This document shows, in pieces, positions 52,885 through 62,099 of a DNA stretch of 64,000 nt (positions are counted from its first letter, which is position 1; every line of letters begins with the position of its first letter). The stretch is from Streptococcus cuniculi (GTDB taxonomy: Bacteria > Bacillota > Bacilli > Lactobacillales > Streptococcaceae). The position numbers were made by a program, and so were the translations under genes. Below the pieces are notes generated by a model. It worked only from the letters and a program-made list of their open reading frames with translations. It searched no databases and was not told where the DNA came from. The stretch is taken from positions 62,001 through 126,000 of the forward strand of contig NZ_MSJM01000003.1 in assembly GCF_001921845.1 (NCBI RefSeq). Reading direction: 5' to 3'.

Positions 52885-52921
52885 AAAAAAACGTTATTTC
52901 TCACTAGTGCAAGAAATAACG
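52885..52921 (-). terminator. Terminator of dnaX
   Basis: CGTTATTTCT / AGAAATAACG stem followed by a T run on the minus strand. Confidence 0.8.
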
Positions 52922-52939
52922 CATCTAAATAAATCCGAA

Positions 52940-54616
52940 CTAATCCTCCACAATCGTGACCGCATCGGCTAGGAATTGGAAGGCTTCTGGGACGAGTGGC
53001 TCTTCTTCGACTGCTGGTGTCGCTTCTTTTTGTCCTTTGGCTTTGGCAGAAAATTCCGCCCGAATGGCTAGCCAATCTTCGTGGGCAATGGCTAGAATGT
53101 GGGGTGAAAAGCCTGCTGCCTTACTTAGGATATTACCAAACATGGCATCTAAATTTTCCCGTTTCATGGTTTGTTCGGCATTAAAGGCTGATTCAAAGGC
53201 AAGAATAGCATGGTGTTCATTGGCCGCAACAGGTTGAGAACCAACCAACAAGGCCTTGTCCGCCCCAGATAAACTTTCGATAATTTCTCCCCAAGCATTC
53301 TGCAGGCGGGTTAAATTTTCCCGTGCCAGACTTGGATTTTCCATGGCTTCTTGTAAAATTGCATGCACCTTATTGGTATCTGGACGGTATTTTTTATTGG
53401 CTTGTGGTTTACGTGAAACTGGCTTGACCTCTAGTGGCTGTTTGCCAAGACTGGCTAGTTGTTGTTGCAGGGATTGAACTTGAGCTTGGAGGGCTTGAAG
53501 CTGTTCCCGCAGATTGTCTGGAATGGCCTCCTGTCCTTGCTTGACCTCTTGGTGCTTATCTTCTGCCAAGCGAATGGTCATCATTTCCGCATAAATCTTG
53601 GGCTGGGGACTCGTCTTGATATCCGTTAAGGCACGGGTAACCGTCTCAATCATGGTGAAAATCCGTTCCTGTCCCATTTGGAGATTGTCTGCAAAAACTG
53701 TGCTGGTATGAGGATTTTCCCCACCTGTCTGCACAATCAGCAAGTCCCGCAAATAATAGAGAACATCTGTCGTAAAGCGAATCATACTCTTTCCATTATC
53801 AAAAATGGTCTGTAAATGCTGTAAGGCTGTCGGAGCATCCTCTTCACGGATACTTTCCATATAGGCATCGAGGGCCTTGAGACCAATCGAACCCGTAATC
53901 TCTTCTGCCACCTCAAGGGTCAAATCATGGTCTGCACTAAGGCTAAGGGCCTGATCCAAGATAGACAAGGCATCCCGCATCCCACCTTCAGCACGACGGG
54001 CAATCATGGAAATAGCCTGATCATCAAAGCCGATTTCTTCTTGCTTAAGGATAGTTGCCAAGTGGCGCGTGATGTCTCCTATCTTAATCGACTTAAATTC
54101 AAAGCGTTGTACCCGTGACAAAATCGTCGCTGGAATCTTATGGAGTTCTGTCGTTGCAAGGATAAAGACCACATTTTCAGTCGGCTCTTCCAAGGTTTTT
54201 AAGAGGGCATTAAATGCCCCTGTTGAGAGCATGTGGACCTCATCGATAATGTAAACCTTGTAACGGGCAAGGCTCGGCGCATAGGTAGACTTATCCCGAA
54301 TATCACGGATTTCATCGACCCCGTTATTTGAAGCTGCATCAATCTCAATCACATCTTCCAAACTGCCTTCCGTAATGGCTTTACAGATGTAGCAGTCATT
54401 ACAAGGCTCCCCACCTACTTGATGGGGGCAGTTCATGGCCTTGGCAAAGATTTTTGCAGCAGATGTCTTTCCTGTTCCACGAGGTCCAGAAAAGAGATAG
54501 GCATGACTGATTTTTTCTTGTTCAATGGCCTGCTTGAGGGTGGTTGCAACCACTTCTTGCCCAACCATTTCGCCAAAGGTTTGGCTACGATATTTCCGAT
54601 AAAGGGCTTGATACAT
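52940..54616 (-). CDS. dnaX: DNA polymerase III subunit gamma/tau
   Basis: 558-residue clamp-loader subunit. AAA+ domain with Walker A GPRGTGKT (about 45-52), a zinc knot CPHQ...CNDCYIC, DEVHML, and the SRC-like motif LSRVQRFEF; domain III (about 225-330); then a Gln- and Lys-rich tau part. It loads the sliding clamp during replication. No programmed frameshift for a short gamma form was recognised. The start at 54616 has GGAGAG upstream and shares a base with the stop of the upstream gene (TAATG). Confidence 0.95.
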   Translation of the reverse strand: MYQALYRKYRSQTFGEMVGQEVVATTLKQAIEQEKISHAYLFSGPRGTGKTSAAKIFAKAMNCPHQVGGEPCNDCYICKAITEGSLEDVIEIDAASNNGVDEIRDIRDKSTYAPSLARYKVYIIDEVHMLSTGAFNALLKTLEEPTENVVFILATTELHKIPATILSRVQRFEFKSIKIGDITRHLATILKQEEIGFDDQAISMIARRAEGGMRDALSILDQALSLSADHDLTLEVAEEITGSIGLKALDAYMESIREEDAPTALQHLQTIFDNGKSMIRFTTDVLYYLRDLLIVQTGGENPHTSTVFADNLQMGQERIFTMIETVTRALTDIKTSPQPKIYAEMMTIRLAEDKHQEVKQGQEAIPDNLREQLQALQAQVQSLQQQLASLGKQPLEVKPVSRKPQANKKYRPDTNKVHAILQEAMENPSLARENLTRLQNAWGEIIESLSGADKALLVGSQPVAANEHHAILAFESAFNAEQTMKRENLDAMFGNILSKAAGFSPHILAIAHEDWLAIRAEFSAKAKGQKEATPAVEEEPLVPEAFQFLADAVTIVED

Positions 54617-55113
54617 TAGTTTCTCTCTCCAAACATGGCAAAATTCCAATCCGTTCCCTCAACCAAGAGAGCTACGAATCGCTCAAGATATTCCTTGTCA
54701 ATGGCATCGTAATCTGCGACCAAGTGCGAATCCAAGTCAAGTACGCCCAGCAATTGCCCCTCTTTTATCATGGGCACGACAATCTCAGACAGAGCTGCCG
54801 CATCGCAGGAAATATAGTTGGCATGGGTCCGCACATCGTCTACGATGATGGTTCTGCTTTCTTGGGCAGACTGGCCACAAACACCCTTTCCAAGTGCAAT
54901 ATGGACACAGGAAACGCCGCCTTGAAAAGGCCCTAAAATCAATTCTGTCCCATCAAAGAGATAATAGCCTGTAAAGACAGAATTAGGAAGAGTCTGATTA
55001 AGGAGGGCTGCGCTGTTGGACAGGTTGGCCAAAGCATTGCGTTCGCCGTCAAGAAGCCCTGCTAACTGGGCTAAGAGTAAGTCATAGGTTGATTTTTTTT
55101 CTTGTTCTAACAT
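54616..55113 (-). CDS. msrC: Free methionine-(R)-sulfoxide reductase (GAF type)
   Basis: 165-residue GAF-domain enzyme of the fRMsr (YebR) family that reduces free methionine-R-sulfoxide with thioredoxin. The three Cys (69, 79 and 103) have the same 10- and 24-residue spacing as the catalytic cysteines 84, 94 and 118 of the Escherichia coli enzyme. The surrounding segments GVCGQSA and the acidic EIVVP are conserved. There is no Shine-Dalgarno; a TGCTATAAT promoter ends seven bases before the ATG, suggesting a leaderless mRNA shared with dnaX. Confidence 0.88.
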   Translation of the reverse strand: MLEQEKKSTYDLLLAQLAGLLDGERNALANLSNSAALLNQTLPNSVFTGYYLFDGTELILGPFQGGVSCVHIALGKGVCGQSAQESRTIIVDDVRTHANYISCDAAALSEIVVPMIKEGQLLGVLDLDSHLVADYDAIDKEYLERFVALLVEGTDWNFAMFGERN

Positions 55114-55120
55114 AGTTCAT

Positions 55121-55129
55121 ATTATAGCA
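55121..55129 (-). promoter_or_regulatory. Extended -10 promoter abutting the msrC-like gene
   Basis: TGCTATAAT, seven bases before the ATG, no ribosome site. Fourth case of this geometry in the window. Confidence 0.55.
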
Positions 55130-55140
55130 CAAAAGCGGGC

Positions 55141-55166
55141 AAAAAGAGGGTCCTAGCCCCTCTTTT
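55141..55166 (-). terminator. Terminator formed by the end of leuD
   Basis: AAAAGAGGG / CCCTCTTTTT stem whose 5' arm is made of the last leuD codons and whose loop contains its stop codon. Confidence 0.75.
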
Positions 55167-55800
55167 CTGATGAAATTCTTTCTTTGCCTGATGCTTTTTC
55201 CTCTTCATCTTTTCTCCAATAGGCAGGGCGATTGCGTTCATAAGCAACAATCAACTCCTCATACTGGAGCGTAATACCAATATCATCCAGACCATTTAAG
55301 AGCTTGTATTTCCACTCGCTGTCAATGTCAAAGTGAAATTCGCCCACGGGTGAGCTGATGGTCTGCTTTTCTAAATCAACCGTCACCTCATCATCAGGGG
55401 AAAGATTTGCTAATTTCTCACGGACTTCCCTTGGCTGGACAATGGGCAAGATGCCGTTGTTCAATTCATTATTGTAGTGAATATCTCCAAAAGAACCTGC
55501 AATCACGACCTTAAAACCATAATCTGACAAGGCCCAAGCTGCGTGTTCCCGTGACGAACCCGCACCAAAATTATCCCCTGTCACTAGAATAGTTGCTCTT
55601 CGATACGCGTCCTGATTAAAGATAAAATCAGGATTTTCCGTGTAGGCATGATCCAGATACCGCCAAGCGTACATGAGATACTTGCCAAACCCTTTTTTAT
55701 CAATGAGCTTGAGAAACTGCTTGGGTAGAATTTGGTCGGTATCAATATTGTCATTCATCAGCGGAACCGTCGTTCCTGTATAAGTGGTAAATTTTTCCAT
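55153..55800 (-). CDS. leuD: 3-isopropylmalate dehydratase small subunit
   Basis: 215-residue swivel-domain subunit that works with LeuC to isomerise 2- to 3-isopropylmalate in leucine synthesis. Motifs: [14 protein letters not shown], the [17 protein letters not shown] loop, and [14 protein letters not shown]. Slightly longer than the usual 190-200 residues because of a charged tail ([17 protein letters not shown], abridged), which overlaps the terminator stem. Last gene of the leu operon; its ATG lies one base after the leuC stop. Confidence 0.95.
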   Translation of the reverse strand: MEKFTTYTGTTVPLMNDNIDTDQILPKQFLKLIDKKGFGKYLMYAWRYLDHAYTENPDFIFNQDAYRRATILVTGDNFGAGSSREHAAWALSDYGFKVVIAGSFGDIHYNNELNNGILPIVQPREVREKLANLSPDDEVTVDLEKQTISSPVGEFHFDIDSEWKYKLLNGLDDIGITLQYEELIVAYERNRPAYWRKDEEEKASGKERISSEKRG

Positions 55801-55801
55801 C

Positions 55802-57184
55802 CTACTCCACCTCCGCCAGTTGTCTCACATCCACAAAGCGCCCAGCAATGGCTGCCGCAGCTGCCATGGCAGGACTGCACAGATGGGTCTTAGCTCCAAA
55901 ACCTTGTCGGTCTTCAAAATTCCGATTGCTGGTTGAGGCACAATGGACACCGTCTGGCACTTTGTCTGGATTCATGCCCAAGCACATGGAGCAGCCCGGA
56001 TCTCGCCATTCAAAACCTGCTTCGAGAAAAATCTTATCCAAGCCCAATTTTTCAGCTGCTCGCTTGACCGGTCGGCTCCCCGGCACGACAATGGCTGTCA
56101 AATGGGGCGCGATTTTCTTGCCCTTGACAAATTTGGCTGCCAGCTCCAAATCACTCAAGCGCGCATTGGTACAGGAGCCGATGAAGATATAGCCCAGTTC
56201 AATTTCTTCAATCTTCTGCCCTGGACGGGTTCCCATGTATTGATAAGCCCGCTCATCATTCATGTCCTTGATAGCTGGAAATGGTTCATCAACCTCAACC
56301 CCCATAGAGGGATTGGTACCCCATGTTACCATAGGTGCTAGACGTGAGACATCCATGCGAATGACCTTGTCGTAAACGGCATCGTCATCTGAAACCAAGG
56401 TTTGCCAATCCGCAATCGCAGCTTCAATGTCACGAGGAGCATTGGCAGTTTGTCTCACGTACTCATAGGTCGTTTGGTCAGGATTCATCATGCCAATTTT
56501 TGAGCCAAATTCAATGGACATATTGCAAATGGTCATGCGTTCTTCCATGCTGAGGCGCTCGATTGCATCACCGCGGTATTCCACTGCATAGCCAACCCCC
56601 AAGCCAACACCATGCTGCGCAATCAAGGCGAGAATAAAATCCTTGGCATAGACTCCTTTTGGGGGTTGACCGACAAATTCGACCAAGAGTTTTTTAGGCT
56701 TAACTTGCCAGATGGTCTGGGTCGCAAAGACATGCTCGACTTCACTCGTTCCAATTCCAAAAGCCAAGGCACCAAAGGCACCGTGCGTTGCCGTATGGCT
56801 ATCTCCGCAGACGATGAACTTCCCTGGTTGTGTACGCCCTGTTTCTGGCCCAATCATGTGGACAATGCCTTGGAGTTCAGAGCCATGATTAGCGCAGTCA
56901 ATACCAAATTCGACCACATTTTCCGCCAATTTGTCCATCTGTGCTTTTGAAATCACATCCCGAATATCATAGATATTGACCGTGGGTACATTATGATCAA
57001 AGGTTCCGTAGGTCAAATCAGGTCTCCGCAGGCGTCTACCTGCATCACGCAAGCCTTGAAAGGCCTGAGGGCTCGTCACCTCATGGATATAATGTTGGTC
57101 AACGTACATGAGCTGGGGTTGCCCCTCTTTGCCTGTAATGACATGGCGCTCCCAGACCTTATCTAAAATCGATTTTCCAGCCAT
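55802..57184 (-). CDS. leuC: 3-isopropylmalate dehydratase large subunit
   Basis: 460-residue iron-sulfur subunit with the cluster cysteines in [10 protein letters not shown], and [23 protein letters not shown] and SNRNFEGRQ-like segments are conserved. The start at 57184 ([11 protein letters not shown]) has GGAGG eight bases upstream; a longer frame would run into the DUF1294 gene. Works with LeuD. Confidence 0.96.
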   Translation of the reverse strand: MAGKSILDKVWERHVITGKEGQPQLMYVDQHYIHEVTSPQAFQGLRDAGRRLRRPDLTYGTFDHNVPTVNIYDIRDVISKAQMDKLAENVVEFGIDCANHGSELQGIVHMIGPETGRTQPGKFIVCGDSHTATHGAFGALAFGIGTSEVEHVFATQTIWQVKPKKLLVEFVGQPPKGVYAKDFILALIAQHGVGLGVGYAVEYRGDAIERLSMEERMTICNMSIEFGSKIGMMNPDQTTYEYVRQTANAPRDIEAAIADWQTLVSDDDAVYDKVIRMDVSRLAPMVTWGTNPSMGVEVDEPFPAIKDMNDERAYQYMGTRPGQKIEEIELGYIFIGSCTNARLSDLELAAKFVKGKKIAPHLTAIVVPGSRPVKRAAEKLGLDKIFLEAGFEWRDPGCSMCLGMNPDKVPDGVHCASTSNRNFEDRQGFGAKTHLCSPAMAAAAAIAGRFVDVRQLAEVE

Positions 57185-57185
57185 T

Positions 57186-57455
57186 CTACCTCCAAATCCA
57201 GTAAATGATTGCTCCGTCAATGATTAACCCAAGGAACCAAGCCAATTGAAAATACCATTTCTTCGTCTTATGATGAAAACGGGTTCCACCAGCCCAGGCA
57301 CCAAGACCACCTCCCAGAATACTCATTGCAAGCAAGGTTTTCTCAGGGATTCGATAGGCTTGTTGCCGCGCTTTTCCCTTGTCCAAGCCATAGGTGACAA
57401 AGACGATTAAATTCCAGACCACGAGGGCCATACTTACCATTTGTTTGATTGTCAT
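57186..57455 (-). CDS. DUF1294 small membrane protein inside the leu operon
   Basis: 89-residue protein with about three membrane segments (near 7-24, 41-56 and 68-86) and the DUF1294 segment [21 protein letters not shown] (abridged), GGxGAWAGxxxFxHKTxK. Function unknown. Its ATG overlaps the leuB stop (ATGA) and there is no separate ribosome site, so it depends on leuB translation. Its stop lies just before leuC. Confidence 0.82.
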   Translation of the reverse strand: MTIKQMVSMALVVWNLIVFVTYGLDKGKARQQAYRIPEKTLLAMSILGGGLGAWAGGTRFHHKTKKWYFQLAWFLGLIIDGAIIYWIWR

Positions 57456-58486
57456 AAGTGTTTTATAATTGCATCTACCGCTTCAAGGGTAGAGGCATTT
57501 CCTCCTAAATCTCTTGTCAAGATGCCCGCCGCAAAACTGGCTGCAACAGCATCTTCTATCTTTTGAGCGACTGCACTTTCTCCAAAACTCTCACGCAACA
57601 TCATAGCAACGGACAAAATCATGCTGACGGGATTGGCAATCCCCTGCCCCGCAATATCAGGAGCAGAGCCATGAATTGGCTCGTAGAGACTAGCTCCCGT
57701 TCCGTGACTGGCAGACGGCATGACCCCCAGCGTCCCAGACAAGACACTAGCCTCATCTGACAAAATATCACCGAAGAGATTTTCCGTCACCAGTACGTCA
57801 AATCGAGCAGGATGGGTAATCATCACCATGGCTGCGCTATCGACCAATTGGTGCTCCAAGACTACATCGGGATAGTCTTGGGCAATGCGATCCGCCACTT
57901 TTCGCCACAATTTTGAGGTCGCAAGGACATTTTGCTTGTCAATGCTGGTCACTTTTTTCTTCCGTGTTCTGGCTAATTCAAAGGCCTGACGCAGAATCCG
58001 CTCAATCTCAAAGGCCTGATACTCATTGACATCACGCGCCACATCTTCTTGTAACTCATGCTGACCGAAGTAAATCCCGCCTGTCAACTCGCGCACCACC
58101 ACAAAATCCACATCGGCAATTCGCTCCTCTTTCAAAGGCGAGAGATGTTTCAAAGCAGGGAAAATGGTAACAGGACGAATATTGGCATAGAGCCCCAATT
58201 CCTTACGAAGGGCCAGCAAGCCTTCTTCTGGCCGAACAGGAGCGCTATCGTACTGAGGACTGCCAATCGCAGCAAGAAGCACCGCATCTGCTCTTTGACA
58301 AGCCTCCAAGGTGTCTGGGGGAAGCGGGTGCCCCTTGGCATCAATTCCTGCACCACCAAAGGCTTTTTCTACAACTTCATACTCAAACGAAAGGCTTGAT
58401 TGAACCGCTTCTAACACCCGCAAACCTGCCTGCATGATTTCAGGACCAATTCCGTCTCCTGCAAGGGCAACGATTGTTTTTTTCAT
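57452..58486 (-). CDS. leuB: 3-isopropylmalate dehydrogenase
   Basis: 344-residue NAD-dependent decarboxylating dehydrogenase. Motifs: GDGIGPEIMQAGLRVLE, the RxxxLxLYANIRP substrate loop, RELTGGIYFG, DSAAM, and EPIHGSAPDIAGQG with the Asp-Ile that selects NAD. Converts 3-isopropylmalate to 4-methyl-2-oxopentanoate. AAGGAGG precedes the ATG, 14 bases after leuA. Confidence 0.96.
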   Translation of the reverse strand: MKKTIVALAGDGIGPEIMQAGLRVLEAVQSSLSFEYEVVEKAFGGAGIDAKGHPLPPDTLEACQRADAVLLAAIGSPQYDSAPVRPEEGLLALRKELGLYANIRPVTIFPALKHLSPLKEERIADVDFVVVRELTGGIYFGQHELQEDVARDVNEYQAFEIERILRQAFELARTRKKKVTSIDKQNVLATSKLWRKVADRIAQDYPDVVLEHQLVDSAAMVMITHPARFDVLVTENLFGDILSDEASVLSGTLGVMPSASHGTGASLYEPIHGSAPDIAGQGIANPVSMILSVAMMLRESFGESAVAQKIEDAVAASFAAGILTRDLGGNASTLEAVDAIIKHL

Positions 58487-58500
58487 GCTATCCTCCTTGA

Positions 58501-60057
58501 CTATTCCATCATATCACGATAGGACACCGTTTGGCCAATCGTTCCTTCATTTTCTTTTTGAACGAAGATATTGGCATGGATATAGGCAATAGCGCTCGCT
58601 TTCAAGACATCAAAATCTAGCCCTGAAGCATTGAAAATCGTCTCTGTTGCCTGATTTTCAACCGTCACCAAGACACGCGCCTGCGAGTCGATTCCGTCGG
58701 TCACAGCCTCAATATTGTAAGACAAGAGTTTGGCTTCCTGATGGAAAAAGTCATCAATGGCATTGAAAATCGCTTCAACACTCCCTTTGCCAGTTGCCTG
58801 ACATTCGACTTTCTCACCGTCAGTATTGACCAAGCGAACCATCGCTATCATCTGCTCGCCGTCCACCGCAAGGGTCAAATCATCAAAGTGGAAGCCTTCT
58901 GGATTTTCCACCGTCACACCTGCAATCAAGGCCCGAATATCGGCATCGGTAATCTCTTGTTTCTTATCCGCCAAGGCCTTAAACTTGCTGAAGAGTTCAT
59001 TGATTTCTGCCTCGTCAAATTCCAGCGCCAATTCTTTTAATTTCTCCACAAAGGCATGGCGACCAGAGAGTTTGCCAAGCGGTAGGCTATTGCTCTTGAC
59101 ACCGACCAATTCTGGTGTAATGATTTCATAAGTAAGGGGATTTTTAAGGACACCGTCTTGGTGAATGCCTGACTCGTGCGAAAAGGCGTTCCCACCGACC
59201 ACAGCCTTGTTCTTCGGAATGGCAATACCAGAAAAACGTGACACCATTTCAGAAGTGTTAATCGTTTCATTGAGGACAATGTCCGTCTCTACCTGATAGT
59301 AGTCCGCACGGATATTAAGGGCCACAGCTACTTCTTCTAAAGCCGCATTTCCTGCCCGCTCACCGATTCCATTAATCGTGCCTTCCACACGACCTGCCCC
59401 ATTTTTAATGGCTGAAAGACTGTTTGCCACCGCCATACCAAGGTCATCGTGACAATGAGGGCTAAAGATAATCTCATGGTCTGACGTGACATGCTCGATT
59501 AGATACTTAAAAATCTGCCCATATTCCTCAGGCGTGGTAAAGCCGACCGTATCAGGAATGTTTATGTAGGTCGCTCCCGCATCCACCGCAGTCTGAACAA
59601 CCTCTAAAAGAAAATCCAGCTCCGTCCGCGTTCCATCTTCAGGTGAAAATTCGACAATGTCAAATTTAGACCGAGCATAGCTGACGTATTCTTTGATATT
59701 CTCAAGAATCTCTTCCTTGGTCTTTTTCAGCTTAAACTCACGGTGAATGGGACTGGTGGCGATAAAGACATGAATCTGCGGGTATTTGGCATCTTTTAGA
59801 GCTTCATAGCAAGCATCAATGTCTGATTTGACCAAGCGCGCAAGACCTGTTACAGCTGTGGTTTTCATGGCTTTTGCAATCTCATTGACCGCTGTAAAGG
59901 AATCTGGACTGGCTGCTGGAAAACCTGCCTCAATGGCTGAAATGCCCCATTTTTCTAACTGCTTGGCAATGGCAATCTTTTCCTTAATCGAAAAATTCAC
60001 TCCCGGGGTCTGCTCGCCGTCGCGAAGACTGGTATCAAGAAATTCAACTGTACGCAT
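58501..60057 (-). CDS. leuA: 2-isopropylmalate synthase
   Basis: 518-residue enzyme for the first committed step of leucine synthesis. The TIM-barrel catalytic domain starts [12 protein letters not shown], with HCHDDLG metal-binding histidines near residue 200, and the C-terminal LeuA allosteric domain (about 395-510) for leucine feedback. AGAGGAG precedes the ATG. It sits behind a leader peptide and an attenuator. Confidence 0.96.
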   Translation of the reverse strand: MRTVEFLDTSLRDGEQTPGVNFSIKEKIAIAKQLEKWGISAIEAGFPAASPDSFTAVNEIAKAMKTTAVTGLARLVKSDIDACYEALKDAKYPQIHVFIATSPIHREFKLKKTKEEILENIKEYVSYARSKFDIVEFSPEDGTRTELDFLLEVVQTAVDAGATYINIPDTVGFTTPEEYGQIFKYLIEHVTSDHEIIFSPHCHDDLGMAVANSLSAIKNGAGRVEGTINGIGERAGNAALEEVAVALNIRADYYQVETDIVLNETINTSEMVSRFSGIAIPKNKAVVGGNAFSHESGIHQDGVLKNPLTYEIITPELVGVKSNSLPLGKLSGRHAFVEKLKELALEFDEAEINELFSKFKALADKKQEITDADIRALIAGVTVENPEGFHFDDLTLAVDGEQMIAMVRLVNTDGEKVECQATGKGSVEAIFNAIDDFFHQEAKLLSYNIEAVTDGIDSQARVLVTVENQATETIFNASGLDFDVLKASAIAYIHANIFVQKENEGTIGQTVSYRDMME

Positions 60058-60082
60058 AATCTACTCCTCTTTCTCCATAAAT

Positions 60083-60114
60083 AAAAACATCTCACTTGAC
60101 CAAGCGAGATGTTT
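60083..60114 (-). terminator. leu attenuator terminator
   Basis: AAACATCTCGCTTG / CAAGTGAGATGTTTTT stem with a T run, between the leader peptide and leuA. Its 5' arm includes CGCTTGGT (60099-60106), which is exactly complementary to ACCAAGCG at 60118-60125 just upstream, giving a competing antiterminator. Confidence 0.8.
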
Positions 60115-60154
60115 GCCCGCTTGGTAAGCCAAACAGGACTAATGCTGGTATGCA

Positions 60155-60202
60155 CTAGCCCCCTCGTCGCAACAATAAGTTCATAGACGAAACGAGTTTC
60201 AT
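60155..60202 (-). CDS. Leucine-rich leader peptide of the leu operon
   Basis: 15-residue peptide MKLVSSMNLLLRRGG with three consecutive Leu codons (TTA, TTG, TTG) plus a CTC. AAAGGAG precedes its ATG. The stop codon sits in the first arm of a GCTAGTGC/GCATTAG hairpin. Ribosome stalling at Leu codons when leucyl-tRNA is scarce would favour the antiterminator. This is the classical design of amino-acid biosynthesis attenuators. Confidence 0.85.
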   Translation of the reverse strand: MKLVSSMNLLLRRGG

Positions 60203-60232
60203 TTGACTTTCTCCTTTTAGATGAATGAACCT

Positions 60233-60261
60233 ATCATACCATTTTTTAGCTGTTATTGCAA
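60233..60261 (-). promoter_or_regulatory. Promoter of the leu operon
   Basis: TTGCAA (60256-60261) and TATGAT (60233-60238) with a 17-base spacer and a TGG in the extended -10 position. Confidence 0.75.
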
Positions 60262-60262
60262 C

Positions 60263-60295
60263 AATTTTCTGTATTGTTTTAATTATCTGATAATT
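60263..60295. promoter_or_regulatory. Two candidate CodY boxes upstream of leuA
   Basis: AATTATCTGATAATT (60281-60295), a perfect dyad, matches the CodY consensus AATTTTCWGAAAATT at 13 of 15 positions; a weaker site (60263-60277) matches at 11. Both lie just upstream of the -35, the usual place for repression of branched-chain amino acid genes. Confidence 0.65.
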
Positions 60296-60302
60296 CATTC
60301 TT

Positions 60303-60324
60303 AAAAAGAAACGGATTATATCCG
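60303..60324 (-). terminator. Terminator of udk
   Basis: CGGAT / ATCCG stem followed by TTTCTTTTT on the minus strand. Confidence 0.65.
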
Positions 60325-60337
60325 CCTCCTATCTCTA

Positions 60338-60967
60338 CTAACCACGGCTACGCAAAATGCTCTCAACCTTGGTATTGATCAAGTCGATAGCAACGACATT
60401 GGACACACCTTCTGGAATGACAATATCCGCATAGCGCTTGGTTGGCTCGATAAATTGATGGTACATGGGTTTGACTACGCCGAGATACTGCTCAATCACG
60501 CTATCTAAGCTACGACCCCGCTCTTCCATATCCCGCTTAATCCGACGGATAATCCGCACATCATCATCTGTATCCACAAAAATCTTAATGTCCATCAAAT
60601 CGCGCAGACGCTTGTCTTCTAGGACAAGAATGCCCTCTACGATAAAGACATCTTGCGGTTCTTGATGATAGGTCTTGTCTGAACGGGTATGCTGGGTGTA
60701 ATCATAAATCGGAATATCCACTCCACGTCCTGCCAACAATTCGCTGAGATGATAAATCATCAAATCTGTATCAAAGGCTAGGGGGTGGTCATAGTTGGTC
60801 AAAATCCGCTCTTCAAAGGTCAAATGCGATTGATTTTTGTAGTAGGAATCGTGTTCGATCATCGAAATGCGGGCATTGGGGAAATTATTTAAAATGGCGC
60901 GTGAAACACTGGTTTTTCCACCTCCTGATCCACCAGTTACGCCAATAATAATCGGTTTTTGTGCCAT
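60338..60967 (-). CDS. udk: Uridine kinase
   Basis: 209-residue uridine/cytidine kinase that makes UMP and CMP from the nucleosides. Walker A is GGSGGGKTS (about 11-19), the nucleoside loop [15 protein letters not shown] and the [15 protein letters not shown]. Full length. GAGGAG precedes the ATG. A single gene, with a TGGTACAAT extended -10 upstream, convergent in no case. Its salvage role complements the nucleoside import operon but it is not linked to it. Confidence 0.95.
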   Translation of the reverse strand: MAQKPIIIGVTGGSGGGKTSVSRAILNNFPNARISMIEHDSYYKNQSHLTFEERILTNYDHPLAFDTDLMIYHLSELLAGRGVDIPIYDYTQHTRSDKTYHQEPQDVFIVEGILVLEDKRLRDLMDIKIFVDTDDDVRIIRRIKRDMEERGRSLDSVIEQYLGVVKPMYHQFIEPTKRYADIVIPEGVSNVVAIDLINTKVESILRSRG

Positions 60968-61097
60968 GGGTCACTCCTCATTTGTATTCAACCTATTGTA
61001 CCATAAAATGAGCTTCCCGTGTCAAACAATTTCTACTTCCGACATTCTCTCTTCATTCATGGTATAATAGTCTTATCAAATCAATAAAGGAAGCATC

Positions 61098-62099
61098 ATG
61101 TTAACATTAGGCATTATTGGAACAGGAGCAATTGCGCATCATTTTATCGCAGCAGCTCATGAAACAAAAAAATACCAACTGGTAGCCGTCTACTCACGGA
61201 CCATGGAAAGCGCAAGAACATTCGCAGAACGCTATGACACAGATATTCAGCTCTACGCAGATATGGAGGCATTTCTAGCAAGCAGCTTTGATGTTCTCTA
61301 CATCGCCAGTCCTAACTCCCTCCACTACGGGCAGGCAAAAGCTGCGCTTCTAGCCGGAAAACACGTCATCATCGAAAAACCAGCAGTCACACGACCAGAG
61401 GAATGGACTGACCTGGTGAATACAGCAAAAGAACAATCCGTCTTCGTCTTTGAAGCAGCCCGCAATTACCACGAACAGGCTTTTACTATCATTGCTGATT
61501 TTTTAGCGGACAAGGAGGTTTGGGGTGCGCATTTTAGCTATGCTAAATATTCGTCCAAAATGCCTGACCTTCTTACTGGAAAAACACCAAATGTCTTTTC
61601 TAGTCAGTTTGCCGGTGGTGCTCTCATGGATTTAGGAATTTATCCTATCTATGCCAGCATTCGCCTTTTTGGTGAGCCAATGGATGCCCACTATTTCGCT
61701 CATCAACTGCCAAATAGCGTGGATTTGAACGGCTCTGGTCAGTTGATTTATCCTGACTTCCAAGTAACCATTCAAACAGGAAAAGATATCAACAGCTCGC
61801 TTCCTGCTGAAATCTATACTAATCAGGGAACACTTGTCTTGGACACAATCGAGCATATCAGTTCTGCTATTTTCCACCCGCTAAAAGGAGAAGCTATTCC
61901 TCTTTCTATCCAGCAAGCGCCTCATACCATGTTAGAAGAAGTGGAACGATTTGCGGACATGATTGCAAGCCCGCAACCTGAACACTATGAAAACTGGCTA
62001 GCAGCTGCTCAGGCAGTCCACAACACACTTTACCACATGCGGCAGACTGCCCATATCCATTTTGAAGGAGATGTGAATGAAAACGACACTTCCCGCTAG
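61098..62099 (+). CDS. Gfo/Idh/MocA family oxidoreductase
   Basis: 333-residue NAD(P)-dependent oxidoreductase with an N-terminal Rossmann domain (GIIGTGAIA near residue 5) and the EKP motif HVIIEKPAVT near 95. The substrate is unknown; the family acts on sugars, polyols and dihydrodiols. AAGGAAG precedes the ATG, and a TGGTATAAT promoter lies upstream. Its 3' end overlaps the helicase gene by 23 bases. Confidence 0.88.
   Translation: MLTLGIIGTGAIAHHFIAAAHETKKYQLVAVYSRTMESARTFAERYDTDIQLYADMEAFLASSFDVLYIASPNSLHYGQAKAALLAGKHVIIEKPAVTRPEEWTDLVNTAKEQSVFVFEAARNYHEQAFTIIADFLADKEVWGAHFSYAKYSSKMPDLLTGKTPNVFSSQFAGGALMDLGIYPIYASIRLFGEPMDAHYFAHQLPNSVDLNGSGQLIYPDFQVTIQTGKDINSSLPAEIYTNQGTLVLDTIEHISSAIFHPLKGEAIPLSIQQAPHTMLEEVERFADMIASPQPEHYENWLAAAQAVHNTLYHMRQTAHIHFEGDVNENDTSR

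Noticed and set aside
52791..53075. Minus-strand frame of 94 codons at the dnaX end
   Set aside because: Lies mostly inside dnaX in another frame and runs through the dnaX terminator and the nucleoside promoter.
57185..57220. Longer leuC start adding 12 residues
   Set aside because: It overlaps the DUF1294 gene, and a strong GGAGG precedes the internal ATG that begins the family N-terminus.
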